Below are positions 8,717-17,973 of a DNA stretch of 64,000 nt, one piece after another. Every line of letters starts with the position of its first letter. The stretch's first letter is position 1. The position numbers and the translations under genes are program-made. The notes under the pieces are model-generated. The model made no database searches, had not been told where the DNA came from, and saw only the letters and a list, made by a program, of their open reading frames with translations. Source of the DNA: Salinicoccus hispanicus (GTDB lineage: Bacteria; Bacillota; Bacilli; Staphylococcales; Salinicoccaceae); the NCBI RefSeq assembly GCF_009831115.1, contig NZ_WUUK01000003.1, forward strand, positions 186,001 through 250,000. Direction: 5' to 3'.

Positions 8717-10611
8717 TATTGTTCCCCCAATAGTATATCTTTGATTTCTGCTTTTGAATTCGAAGCATGCAGTCGTTCGATGACGGACTCATGAACCAGT
8801 TTCCTTGAAATATCCGCCAGTATTTTCAGGTGTTTATCCCCTGCACCTTCAGGCACGAGAATCGAAATGATGAAATTAGTCTCTTCGCCATCCATTGCCG
8901 GCCAGTCGATACCCTGTCTGTTCCTGATGACGATCAGACTCGGCGTTTTAATGGAGGCATCCGATACATGAGGAATTGCGATTCCATTCTCCATTCCCGT
9001 ACTGCTCTGAGCTTCACGATCGAGCAATCCTTGCAGTACAGCTGATCTGTCGGTTGATATGCCATCCTCGACCGCTGTGGCAGCAATGAATTCAAGTGCT
9101 TCCTGCTTATCTTTGAGTTGATGGTCAAGATGCACCTGATCCGTACCAAACTTCAAAGTCTCTTCATCCAATTTAACATTGGAAGCCATATCATCTGCAG
9201 AAACTACTGCACCATCGGCAACTGCCAGGCGGTCTACTGCTCGCTTCTGATCAAGACTCATCAAATAACCGGCAACGACTGAACCGAGCAGAATTGCCAA
9301 GATCCATAGGAGTGCATGCGTTACGATTGGAAGTACAATGAATCCACCATGTGGTGCAGGCACTTCAACTTGGAACAGGTATGTCAGTATCGCAGCAATC
9401 GAAGAACCGATCATCAATATCGGTATGATGGTAAGTGGTCTTTTGGCGGCGAAAGGAATCGCTCCCTCAGTAATATGTGTAGATCCCAGAAGGAAGTTGA
9501 CAAGTCCGGCACTTCTTTCATCAGCAGAATAGTATTTCCTACCGAAGAGCACAGCGAAACCGGTTGCCAACGGTGGCGCGATACAGGCTGCAGATACACC
9601 GGCCATGAACAGATAGTTGCCTTCAGCCAGCAAGACGGTGCCTGTGACATACGCCGCCTTATTAACTGGTCCACCCATATCAAAGGCACTCATGGATCCG
9701 ATCAGAAGTCCAAGAATGATGGGACTGGAGTATTGGAACCCTGAGATGAAGTCCATCATCGTCTGATTGATCATTTCCATCGGTATGGACAAGTACCAGA
9801 TGATGAATCCGGCAATAAATATACCAAGCACCGGGTAAAGGAAAATCGATTTCAACCCATCCAGCTGCTTAGGCAACCCTCTCAGTGATCTTGCAAGCAT
9901 GACCATGACCAGACCGGAAAGGAAACCACTGACAATACCACCAAGGAATCCGGTGCCATTATCCGCCGCGATCAAACCAGTGATGAAACCAATGATCATC
10001 CCTGGTCTGTTGGCAATCGACTGTGCGATGAATGCACTCAGTATCGGGACCATAAGTCCCATGGCCACCCCGCCGATGGTGTTCATCTGAGCAGCAATCG
10101 GATTATACTGATCAGACGACGGATCCGCTGAATAGATGCCGAACATGAAGGATATGGCGATCATGACACCTCCGGCTACAACAAATGGAATCATGTGTGA
10201 GACACCATTCATCAGATGGACATAGATCTGTCGCCATATGGATACTTTTTCTTCAGAAGCACCTGATGGACCTTCATATTTCCTGTCGGTACGGTATGTT
10301 GAAACGTCCCCAGACAATGCACGGTCTATCAGTGCATCCGCCTGCTTGATCCCTTTTGATACAGAGACGTTGATCAGTTTCTTTCCATTGAAACGCTCTA
10401 TATCGACATTCTTATCTGCTGCTACAATAATGACCTCAGCTTTCCTGATTTCTTCTGGTGTAAAGGAATTCTCCACACCCTGCTGGCCATGGGTTTCAAC
10501 TTTGATGCTGATATCTTTTTCACCTGCCGCCTTCTCAAGTGCCTCCTGTGCCATGAAGGTATGTGCGATGCCCGTTGGACAGCCTGTTACTCCAAGAATT
10601 CTATAACTCAT
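8716..10611 (-). CDS. fruA: Fructose-family PTS enzyme EIIBCA
   Basis: A 631-residue PTS permease of the fructose/mannitol class, with the domains in the order B-C-A. EIIB at the N-terminus has the active Cys in GVTGCPTGIAHT. The EIIC membrane domain spans roughly residues 125-465. EIIA at the C-terminus has the phospho-His in IPHVSD. The usual product of the family is fructose 1-phosphate, but the neighbouring LacD-type aldolase makes tagatose a reasonable alternative. Its ATG directly follows the kinase stop codon, with a GGAAGGGG ribosome-binding site inside the kinase end. Confidence 0.9.
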   Translation of the reverse strand: MSYRILGVTGCPTGIAHTFMAQEALEKAAGEKDISIKVETHGQQGVENSFTPEEIRKAEVIIVAADKNVDIERFNGKKLINVSVSKGIKQADALIDRALSGDVSTYRTDRKYEGPSGASEEKVSIWRQIYVHLMNGVSHMIPFVVAGGVMIAISFMFGIYSADPSSDQYNPIAAQMNTIGGVAMGLMVPILSAFIAQSIANRPGMIIGFITGLIAADNGTGFLGGIVSGFLSGLVMVMLARSLRGLPKQLDGLKSIFLYPVLGIFIAGFIIWYLSIPMEMINQTMMDFISGFQYSSPIILGLLIGSMSAFDMGGPVNKAAYVTGTVLLAEGNYLFMAGVSAACIAPPLATGFAVLFGRKYYSADERSAGLVNFLLGSTHITEGAIPFAAKRPLTIIPILMIGSSIAAILTYLFQVEVPAPHGGFIVLPIVTHALLWILAILLGSVVAGYLMSLDQKRAVDRLAVADGAVVSADDMASNVKLDEETLKFGTDQVHLDHQLKDKQEALEFIAATAVEDGISTDRSAVLQGLLDREAQSSTGMENGIAIPHVSDASIKTPSLIVIRNRQGIDWPAMDGEETNFIISILVPEGAGDKHLKILADISRKLVHESVIERLHASNSKAEIKDILLGEQ

Positions 10612-11541
10612 CTATAACGCCCCTTCCACTTCTGTTATTTTGATTGTACTTTTCAAATCAGCCACATCTTCAAAATCTGTCAGACCTGAGGTGAACGCCG
10701 TCGATGATCCCGCAGCCACTGCTTCAGCCAAGGCATCCGACGGCTCGCTTCCTTGTGCAAGCGTCGCATAGAAAGTTCCCAGCAAAGCATCCCCTGAACA
10801 GGCGGTGTTGACCACTTCCCCCTCCGGTGCATTACTTTTCAGCACGCCGGATGCATTGAAGAACCAGGCACCCTCATCACCCATTGAAATAATGAGGTTC
10901 TCTACACCTGATTGAACCAATGCTTTGCCATATCGGATGATATCAGCATCCGTGTTAATATCTGCATCAGGAAATATATTCCTGAACTCATCAATATTCG
11001 GTTTGATCAGATAAGGGCGATAAGCAACAAGATCACTCAGTATGGTCTCACTGATATCCCAGATAAGCTTGAATCCCTTCTCAACTGAAAGGCTGGCAAT
11101 ATCCAGCAGTATCTCTCGATCTACACCTTTTGGCAGACTGCCAGAAACAAAAAGGACATCGTCGCTGCCAAGCATCGATATTTGCCTGATCAATATGTCC
11201 TGTTTCTCTTTCGACACTTCCGGCCCCCCGTTAACAACCTTGTATTCTCCATCTTCAGATTGGATGAAAGTATTGATTCGGGTGATCCCTTCTATATCGA
11301 CAAAATCATTGGCGATTCCCATACCATCCAGTTCTTCCTTGATGAAGCCACCCGAAAATCCACCGAGAAATCCGAGAGCCGTCGACTGTATTCCAAGCCT
11401 ATGCAGAACGATCGAGACATTGATTCCTTTTCCGTTTGGCTGGTATTCCTCATAGAAACTTCTGTTCACTGCTTCCGGCACGAAACGCTTCATTTTACAG
11501 AACAAGTCTATTGCCGGGTTCATCGTACATGTATAGATCAT
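10612..11541 (-). CDS. fruK: 1-phosphofructokinase / tagatose kinase (PfkB, FruK-LacC family)
   Basis: A 309-residue PfkB-family sugar kinase that phosphorylates a hexose 1-phosphate or 6-phosphate with ATP. The N-terminus MIYTCTMNPAID and the PNGKGINVS motif are typical of FruK and LacC. The C-terminal PfkB signature reads NTACSGDALLGTF, with the catalytic Asp in SGDA, where many relatives have GAGD. It is the first gene of the operon fruK-fruA-lacD and has an ideal AGGAGGT ribosome-binding site. It should yield fructose or tagatose 1,6-bisphosphate for the aldolase. Confidence 0.88.
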   Translation of the reverse strand: MIYTCTMNPAIDLFCKMKRFVPEAVNRSFYEEYQPNGKGINVSIVLHRLGIQSTALGFLGGFSGGFIKEELDGMGIANDFVDIEGITRINTFIQSEDGEYKVVNGGPEVSKEKQDILIRQISMLGSDDVLFVSGSLPKGVDREILLDIASLSVEKGFKLIWDISETILSDLVAYRPYLIKPNIDEFRNIFPDADINTDADIIRYGKALVQSGVENLIISMGDEGAWFFNASGVLKSNAPEGEVVNTACSGDALLGTFYATLAQGSEPSDALAEAVAAGSSTAFTSGLTDFEDVADLKSTIKITEVEGAL

Positions 11542-11589
11542 TGTCGACCTCCTGTATTACTCTATATTTATATTATGTCAGGCTAGCTA

Positions 11590-11604
11590 ATGGAAAGGTT
11601 TTCA
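11590..11604 (+). promoter_or_regulatory. Candidate cre site in the divergent fruK / rpiR-type promoter region
   Basis: ATGGAAAGGTTTTCA fits WTGNAANCGNWNNCW except for G in place of the fixed C. It lies between the two divergent start codons, a suitable position for catabolite repression of the PTS operon. Confidence 0.4.
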
Positions 11605-11665
11605 AATATCATTGGATTAAACGGAAAGTCATGAAAAACTTTTACAACTTGGAAGGTCGGATCAA

Positions 11666-12445
11666 ATGAATTTTCACCAAAGAGTCCAGAGGAACTACAG
11701 TCAATTGAGCGAAAGTGACAAGTATCTGATATCATTTCTGGAAAATAACTTTGAAGGTATCAGTCAAATCTCCATTTTAAAGTTGAGCGAGAATGCAAAT
11801 GTATCCACATCTACAATCGTAAGATGCATGAAAAAACTCGGATATAAAGGATTTACCGACTTCAAATTCAGGATTGCATCTGAAACACTGCATCAGACAG
11901 ATGAAGAGCTGATCAATTTCAAGAACATGGATAAGCAGATACAGACAGCCATTCTGAAAAATAAGGAAGAAGTCATCAATACAATCAGCTATCTGAGTTC
12001 AACCATCATTGAAGATGCTTTGGAGGCAATCAAATACAGTAAAAAGATCACCATTTTCTCAAGAGGATTCTCCGAGTTCATTGCTGCAGAAATGAATACA
12101 AAGCTGCAACTGCTGGATAAACATTGCGAATCCCATGGTGACCCGAATATCATCAGACTCAAAGCGGAACATCTTACAAAAGATGACCTCGTAATATTCA
12201 TATCCTTGAATGGCGAGACTGAGGAGCTGGTTCAAGCAGCACAAATATGCAATAGTAATAGTGTAAAAACCATTCTTCTCACCACCAACAAAGACAGCTC
12301 TTTATATAATCTGGCAGATATTAATCTGCTCGGTTATAAATCCAGCAAAAATTTCTATCCTGAATATGAAGTGAGATCCAGACTCCCCCTTCAGGTGCTG
12401 GGCCGTATCATGCTTGATGCCTATGTCATCCGATACTACGAGTAG
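11666..12445 (+). CDS. RpiR/MurR-family transcriptional regulator
   Basis: A 259-residue regulator with an N-terminal RpiR-type helix-turn-helix (LSENANVSTSTIVRCMKKLGYKGFTDFK, about residues 35-65) and a C-terminal SIS sugar-phosphate-binding domain (from about residue 110; FSRGFSEFIAAEMNTKL and VIFISLNGETEELVQAA). It is divergent from the fruK-fruA-lacD operon and is its likely regulator, sensing a sugar phosphate. A MurR-like regulator beside a PTS/kinase/aldolase set has been described for tagatose use in Bacillus licheniformis, as I recall. The start is supported by GGAAGG upstream. Confidence 0.88.
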   Translation: MNFHQRVQRNYSQLSESDKYLISFLENNFEGISQISILKLSENANVSTSTIVRCMKKLGYKGFTDFKFRIASETLHQTDEELINFKNMDKQIQTAILKNKEEVINTISYLSSTIIEDALEAIKYSKKITIFSRGFSEFIAAEMNTKLQLLDKHCESHGDPNIIRLKAEHLTKDDLVIFISLNGETEELVQAAQICNSNSVKTILLTTNKDSSLYNLADINLLGYKSSKNFYPEYEVRSRLPLQVLGRIMLDAYVIRYYE

Positions 12446-12504
12446 CAGTCCCGCAGACTTCCAAGCAGAACCTGCCATCGCGGACAGTACAAAAAGTCAG
12501 TGGG

Positions 12505-12721
12505 AAGAAAAAGATATTGACACGCGCGCAGAGATGAAACCAATGCTAGGGCAGTAAAAACCTCATTAGTCCACAAGACGGTTGGAGCGAAAAGCCTATC
12601 TGGAAACATTGACCTGCAGCTGTACTGTCGCAATGTCCATGACGCCCTGCACAACCCACCGATGGTTGATATGGTCATCATTGGACTTGCCAAAGCATCA
12701 ATTGATAGAATTAATGAGTAA
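12505..12721 (+). pseudogene. Decayed C-terminal remnant of an acyl-CoA dehydrogenase
   Basis: No long frame exists here, but pieces match the C-terminus of the intact acyl-CoA dehydrogenase at 42176-43357. One frame reads SQW...EMKPMLG up to about 12549. The next frame reads AVKTSLVHK, then GAKSLS, then HNPPMVDMVIIGLAK, ending at TAA 12719-12721. Against the intact copy there is a frameshift near 12549 and a deletion of about 11 codons (the AVEAVDLAMRI region). The rest of the gene is missing. This is the relic of a second, dead copy; the left limit is uncertain. Confidence 0.8.
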
Positions 12722-12738
12722 AATTATAATAAACGGGC

Positions 12739-12783
12739 ATATAAAAAGATGAAGGAAGCATATACCTTCATCTTTTTATATAT
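12739..12783 (+). terminator. Rho-independent terminator
   Basis: The long repeat ATATAAAAAGATGAAGG / CCTTCATCTTTTTATAT lies just after the acyl-CoA dehydrogenase remnant. It is probably the terminator of the former gene. Confidence 0.75.
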
Positions 12784-12820
12784 TTAATTATTCTCTCAAT
12801 AGTATAGAAGGGAGGTCCAT

Positions 12821-14038
12821 ATGACCAAAAAAACACTAGGCCTCATCACTCCGCCCGGCTATGTAAAGCAACTTGGAAAAAATCTGGAAGACGAACTTCC
12901 CGAGATGCTTGAATACTACGTCAGTGAAGAATATGAATGGGAAGTTGAATATTATGAAGATACTCTTACCGGGGGCACAAATGATTCAGCCAGAGTCTTT
13001 GAAGAAGCTATAAACAAAGGAAGATCGAAAAGTTGGGATTACGTTGTCATTCTAACCGATCTGCCACTATTCGTAGATAACCGTCCTATTGTTGCCGAAG
13101 TGGTATGTGATGAAAATGTAGCCCTCCTCAGTCTGCCGGGACTTGGCCTCGTACCAATGCATAGCCGTGTACGTGAGGCCATACTCCAACTGATCAACGA
13201 AATTTACTATGGAGCTTCTGATGAAAATCGAGAGCAAGCACAAGCACGCCTGGAAGCACAGGAAAGTAGTGGTTTTGAAAACCTGAGAAATAAGGATCCA
13301 AAAAAACTGCTTGGAAAAAGGGCTTTTGAACTCCTCTCCCCTCTCGACCGTCAAACATTCGATGATGAAGATACTTATGTGGATATACGCTATACTGTAA
13401 AATCAAAGCTGAACGGAATGATACGAATCGTTTCCGGAATGGTGCATGCCAATCGACCATGGGAGATGTTTCCGGCATTTTTCAAAATCATCGTTGTTGC
13501 ATTTACGACTGGTGCCTATGCTCTCATATTTCCATCAGTTGCAAGACTCAGTGAAATGTATAGCACGCCCCGCCTGATACTACTTACACTCATCGCCATA
13601 TCGGTACTTGTCGCATGGATCGTCCTGGCGCATGAACTATGGCAGAAAAAGACTTCGGAAGAAGAAGAAAATGAGAAAAAGGAACACATCAGGAAAATGT
13701 ATAACACCTCCACCATTTTCACTCTATTGGTTACAGTAATAATGTACTATGCCATTCTATTTTTCATGTTTCTGGCTACTACGACCCTTCTCATACCACC
13801 AGAAAAACTGGCAGCTGATTTAAGCGAAACAGAAGTTGTCGGCGTTGAAAATTATCTCGATATGGCATGGACCGTCACTACTTTCGCCACAATCATCGGT
13901 GCAATCGGTTCCGTTTTCGAGAACAAGGAAGTCATACTCAACAGCACCTATGGCTATAGACAGAGACAAAGACACGAAGCAGCAAAAAAACAGGAAGAGC
14001 AGGAAGAAGAGGAAGCAGGAAAAAAAGAACAGAAGTAG
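12821..14038 (+). CDS. Conserved-looking membrane protein of unknown function
   Basis: A 405-residue protein I do not recognise. The first 210 residues are soluble and look like an alpha/beta domain (LGLITPPGYVKQL; WDYVVILTDLPLF; VALLSLPGLGLVP). Four hydrophobic segments follow at roughly residues 217-240, 250-270, 295-325 and 345-365, then a charged C-terminal tail rich in K, E and Q that probably lies in the cytoplasm. AGGGAGG upstream supports the ATG. It is monocistronic between two terminators. A signalling or stress-sensing membrane protein is imaginable, but nothing proves it. Confidence 0.75.
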   Translation: MTKKTLGLITPPGYVKQLGKNLEDELPEMLEYYVSEEYEWEVEYYEDTLTGGTNDSARVFEEAINKGRSKSWDYVVILTDLPLFVDNRPIVAEVVCDENVALLSLPGLGLVPMHSRVREAILQLINEIYYGASDENREQAQARLEAQESSGFENLRNKDPKKLLGKRAFELLSPLDRQTFDDEDTYVDIRYTVKSKLNGMIRIVSGMVHANRPWEMFPAFFKIIVVAFTTGAYALIFPSVARLSEMYSTPRLILLTLIAISVLVAWIVLAHELWQKKTSEEEENEKKEHIRKMYNTSTIFTLLVTVIMYYAILFFMFLATTTLLIPPEKLAADLSETEVVGVENYLDMAWTVTTFATIIGAIGSVFENKEVILNSTYGYRQRQRHEAAKKQEEQEEEEAGKKEQK

Positions 14039-14087
14039 GATGGAAAATTTATTCTGTATGGAACTTTCCGGCTTACATCAGATGGAT

Positions 14088-14126
14088 AAGATACACGACC
14101 AATGAATTGGTCGTGTATCTTTTTTA
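14088..14126 (+). terminator. Rho-independent terminator
   Basis: AAGATACACGACCAAT / ATTGGTCGTGTATCTT is followed by a T run, 50 bases after the membrane-protein stop. The remaining roughly 200 bases before the next gene hold nothing recognisable. Confidence 0.85.
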
Positions 14127-14323
14127 TGTCTTTCGCTATTATGAAAATACTTCTGATATTCACAGTAATTTTCTTCAATAATCATTCGATCAGCACATCT
14201 CTGCGTAATTTTAACTCCTCTTTACTGAATCATGTCCTTTCCTTTACTGAAGATTAATTATTTCTTAACAATCAATCACTAGAGTGGAGACATGGAAATC
14301 ACAAGGGAAGGAGTTTTACAGAG

Positions 14324-15127
14324 GTGCAACTTTATATGTCCTCTACATTATGCTGGTCGTTCAATCCTTCTGAAGTGATAGGAATTGCCCGGGAACACAG
14401 GTTTTCTGGTATAGAATTTTGGGCGGAACATGTCTGGCGGTATGATGCAGACCCGTTTGAACTGGCTGAAGCGGCAGCGGCAGCTTCTCTTGATCTCACT
14501 GTCCATGCTGCGAGCTGGGATCTTAACATCACTGCCCTTAATCCGGCAATGCGAAAACAATCCGTAGCGGAATTGAAGCGATCTATTGACCTTACCTCGG
14601 ATCTCGGGGCGAGTCACATGACTTTCCATCCAGGTAAATTGACGCTATCCGACAGAATGATGGATGTCCATTTTCAGATGTTGCTCTCCTCCGTAACGGA
14701 ACTGATGGATTATGCCGAACAAAAAGGCGTTGTTCTATCGATGGAACTGATGGAGGAGAAGGAGAAGGAGCTCATTTCGCGACCGCCTGCGATGAACAGC
14801 TTCCTTTCACTGCTCGACAGGAATCTGCATACGACCATCGACATCGCCCATGTGCCGCTCTATGAAGATTCATGCCAGTATTTCAAACAGACGACCGCCA
14901 TCAACAGCATCCACCTGAGTGACTCGACAGCGTCCACCTATCATGTGCCGCTCGGTGAGGGCTGCATCGACTTCAGGTCCATTCTGCCGATGATCATGGA
15001 AAGTCGTTTGCCGATCGTACTGGAAGGCATGGATGACTCGAGGGAACTCGGTTTCCTGAAGACGCATCTAGACTATTTGAATCACTTCAATATGGAGCAG
15101 CAGGATCAGCTAATGTACAAAAAATGA
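14324..15127 (+). CDS. Sugar phosphate isomerase/epimerase (AP_endonuc_2 TIM barrel)
   Basis: A 267-residue xylose-isomerase-like TIM-barrel protein. Metal-ligand-type residues appear in SGIEFWAEH, MTFHPGKL, LSMELMEE, TIDIAHV and SIHLSDS. The exact sugar is unknown. Translation most likely starts at the GTG at 14324, because AAGGAG lies 11 bases upstream while the next ATG (14336) is too far from it. It is the first gene of a run with an AfuABC-like transporter, which suggests that it processes what the transporter imports. Confidence 0.82.
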   Translation: MQLYMSSTLCWSFNPSEVIGIAREHRFSGIEFWAEHVWRYDADPFELAEAAAAASLDLTVHAASWDLNITALNPAMRKQSVAELKRSIDLTSDLGASHMTFHPGKLTLSDRMMDVHFQMLLSSVTELMDYAEQKGVVLSMELMEEKEKELISRPPAMNSFLSLLDRNLHTTIDIAHVPLYEDSCQYFKQTTAINSIHLSDSTASTYHVPLGEGCIDFRSILPMIMESRLPIVLEGMDDSRELGFLKTHLDYLNHFNMEQQDQLMYKK

Positions 15128-15185
15128 CCAAAGTTCAGCAATAAGCGTTCATATCGAATTCTACATATATTAAGGAGAATGAAAA

Positions 15186-16220
15186 ATGGGCATGAAAAAA
15201 GTATGGAGTACTTCAGCACTTTCACTTGCACTGATTCTTGGAGCTTGCGGCTCCGGGGAAGAAGACACTTCGGCAGAAGCAGGGTCGAACACTGGATCAG
15301 AGATTTCCGGAGAACTCGATTTCTATACATCTCAGCCCGATGCGGATGCTGAGCAGCTGATTTTTGCATTCAACGAAACACATCCAGATGTGGACGTGAA
15401 CCTGTTCCGTTCAGGTACTGAAGAAGTCATCAGCAAGGTTCAGGCTGAAAATGAAGCAGGTGACGTCCTCGCAGACGTGCTGCTTGTAGCCGACGCGGTC
15501 ACTTTCGAAGGCCTGAAATCGGATGAGATGCTGATGGGATATGAATCTCCGGAAGCGGATACGATTCCGGAGGATTTCGTCGATCCGGATCATATGTATA
15601 CCGGTACGAAAATCATGTCTACTGGGCTCATAGTCAATACGGAGAATGTAGATGAGATGCCGACTTCATGGAACACCCTGACTTCCGATGAAGCACAGGA
15701 TAATATCGTAATGCCAAGCCCACTCTACTCCGGTGCTGCAGCGTACAACCTCAGCGTACTGACGAGGAGTGACGATTTCGGCTGGGAATTCTACGAAGGC
15801 ATCAAGGCCAACAACCCGATGGTGACCGAAGGGAACGGTGCAGTAATGGAGAACGTCTCTTCTGGCCAGCAGTCCTACGGCATGGTTGTAGACTATCTTG
15901 CCGCACGTGCCGCCAATGATGGTTCCCCTGTTGAACTGGTCTATCCGGACGAAGGGGTGCCTGTCATCACTGAACCGATCGGCATTATGCAAAACACGGA
16001 TAACGTTGCAGCCGCACAGGCATTTGTAGACTTCGTCCTGTCTGAAGAGGGACAGCAGATGCAGAGTGAAATCGGCTATACACCAATCCGCGAAGGCGTA
16101 GAACCACCAGAAGGCCTGAAATCACTGGATGAATTCGAAGTCATCGATGCACCGATTGAGGAACTGTCTGAAAACCGCGAGGCGGACAAGGAACAGTTCG
16201 ACACACTATTCTCCGAATAA
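15186..16220 (+). CDS. ABC transporter substrate-binding lipoprotein (AfuA/FbpA-like)
   Basis: A 344-residue periplasmic-type binding protein of the Fe3+/phosphonate/sugar-phosphate cluster, anchored through the lipobox LGAC after a short signal. Family features are GELDFYTSQPDADAEQLIFAFNETHPD, VLLVADAVTFEGLKSD and VLSEEGQQMQSEIGYTPIR. It has AAGGAG eight bases before its ATG. Proteins of this type are often labelled iron-binding, but AfuA has been shown to bind hexose phosphates and PhnS-like members bind phosphonates. The sugar-isomerase neighbour makes a sugar phosphate as likely as iron. Confidence 0.85.
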   Translation: MGMKKVWSTSALSLALILGACGSGEEDTSAEAGSNTGSEISGELDFYTSQPDADAEQLIFAFNETHPDVDVNLFRSGTEEVISKVQAENEAGDVLADVLLVADAVTFEGLKSDEMLMGYESPEADTIPEDFVDPDHMYTGTKIMSTGLIVNTENVDEMPTSWNTLTSDEAQDNIVMPSPLYSGAAAYNLSVLTRSDDFGWEFYEGIKANNPMVTEGNGAVMENVSSGQQSYGMVVDYLAARAANDGSPVELVYPDEGVPVITEPIGIMQNTDNVAAAQAFVDFVLSEEGQQMQSEIGYTPIREGVEPPEGLKSLDEFEVIDAPIEELSENREADKEQFDTLFSE

Positions 16221-16242
16221 TAAAACTCATATCTAGCTTAGG

Positions 16243-17973
16243 ATGATGGAATTGACCCAAAATGAACAGAATGGACAGGGGCGCGGAAATGAATCCGCCG
16301 CCCCTTCCTTAATCAGAAATATAGTTCGAACCACCGCCATACTGCTCATCATCATATTCTTCGTCGTACCGATCATCCGACTGGTACTGATGAGCTTCAT
16401 CGGTGACGATGGATTCACCTCTGAATTCTACAGAGAGATGTTCTCTCAAGACCGTACATACGAAGTGCTGAAGAATACGCTGATCGTCGTGGTCGGTTCA
16501 ACAGTCATCGCCGCTTTTCTCGGCGTGCTGTTTGCATGGCTCCTCGCCTACACCGATGTCAGATTCAAAAATACCATCCAGCTCTTCGTATTCCTGCCGT
16601 TCATCATTCCGTCCTACATCACTTCCCTCGCCTGGGTTGAATTCTTCGGCCCCTCAGGCACGCTCAACAGCTTCATGAGTATGCTCGGCCTGGAGCAGGT
16701 GGCATGGGATCTCTACTCGATGTCCGGATTGGTGTTTGTCATGGGCATCTCCCATTTCCCGCTGGTCTACCTGTTTACAGTGAATGTATTCAGAAGGATA
16801 CCAAGGGAGATGGAACTGGCAGGAAGAAGTTCAGGCGCCGGTACGCTGACGGCTTTCCGCAAGATTGTACTGCCGATGGCACTGCCGGGCATTGTCGGTG
16901 GGGCGTTCATCGCATTCCTCGGTGGTCTCGACAACTTCGGCATCCCGGCATTTCTCGGAACACCTGCGGATATTCCTGTACTGTCGACCTATATATACCA
17001 GCAAATCATCGGTTTTGGTACGAGCACTTTCAATACTGCTGCGGTCATGTCCGTCGTACTCGGCATCATCGCACTCGCCGGCATGGGCATCCAGTGGCTG
17101 TTCCTGAGGCGATCCAAAAGACTTGAGACGACCACCATGGACTACACACCAAGACACCATCTCGGGAAGAAGCGGCTGATGGTCGAAAGTGTCATCTGGC
17201 TCTTTTTCATCGTGACCGGCATCTTCCCACTACTTTCGATGGCATCCACTTCGTTCCTGAGTGCGTACGGTCTCGACTACTCACTGGAAACATTGACATT
17301 CAAAAACTACAGCTACATATTCACAAGCAGCTCGACAGTCGAATCACTGACCAACAGTGTGAAGCTGGCCAGTGTCACGACAATCATCGGCATTCTTATC
17401 GGTACCATGATCGCCTACTACCGCGTCAGAAAAGCAGACACCACGATAAAGTTGATTGAAGGTACCATTACTGTCCCCTACGCACTGCCGGGCACCGTGC
17501 TCGCCCTTGCGATGATCTTCACCTGGATGGAGCCGATTCCCGGCTGGAACCCCGGCATATACGGTTCGGCACTCATCATGTACATCGCCTACATCACCCG
17601 CTTCCTTGTCCTTCAGGTCAGAAGTGCCATTACCGCCTTCCAGCAGCTGGACACGAATATCGAGGAAGCATCTAGGATCAGCGGGACGAACGGCTGGCCG
17701 AAGTGGCGGAAGATCATGGTGCCATTGATTACACCCGGCGTGCTGAGCGGGGCCTTGCTCGTTTTTCTGAGTGCACTGACCGAACTGACGGTATCCGCCC
17801 TGCTCTACTCTTCTACAACCAAAACAATCGGCGTGACAATACTGAGCTTCCAGCAGTCCGGCTATACTTTATATGCCACGGCATTCTCAAGCATGATCGT
17901 CCTCCTGATCGTCGCAGCCTACTGCCTGCTGTTTATTGTCCAGGCCATTTTGAACAGGAAGGTGAATCACTAG
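16243..17973 (+). CDS. ABC transporter permease, fused double-domain (FbpB/AfuB type)
   Basis: A 576-residue integral membrane protein made of two tandem BPD_transp_1 domains, with about twelve hydrophobic segments. Each half carries the EAA-type loop that contacts the ATPase: ELAGRSSGAGTLTAFRKIVLP in the first and EASRISGTNGWPKWRKIMVP in the second. Such fused permeases are usual for FbpB, AfuB and related systems. Two ATGs occur at 16243 and 16246, and the ribosome-binding site is weak, suggesting coupling to the gene before. It ends directly against the ATPase start. Confidence 0.9.
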   Translation: MMELTQNEQNGQGRGNESAAPSLIRNIVRTTAILLIIIFFVVPIIRLVLMSFIGDDGFTSEFYREMFSQDRTYEVLKNTLIVVVGSTVIAAFLGVLFAWLLAYTDVRFKNTIQLFVFLPFIIPSYITSLAWVEFFGPSGTLNSFMSMLGLEQVAWDLYSMSGLVFVMGISHFPLVYLFTVNVFRRIPREMELAGRSSGAGTLTAFRKIVLPMALPGIVGGAFIAFLGGLDNFGIPAFLGTPADIPVLSTYIYQQIIGFGTSTFNTAAVMSVVLGIIALAGMGIQWLFLRRSKRLETTTMDYTPRHHLGKKRLMVESVIWLFFIVTGIFPLLSMASTSFLSAYGLDYSLETLTFKNYSYIFTSSSTVESLTNSVKLASVTTIIGILIGTMIAYYRVRKADTTIKLIEGTITVPYALPGTVLALAMIFTWMEPIPGWNPGIYGSALIMYIAYITRFLVLQVRSAITAFQQLDTNIEEASRISGTNGWPKWRKIMVPLITPGVLSGALLVFLSALTELTVSALLYSSTTKTIGVTILSFQQSGYTLYATAFSSMIVLLIVAAYCLLFIVQAILNRKVNH

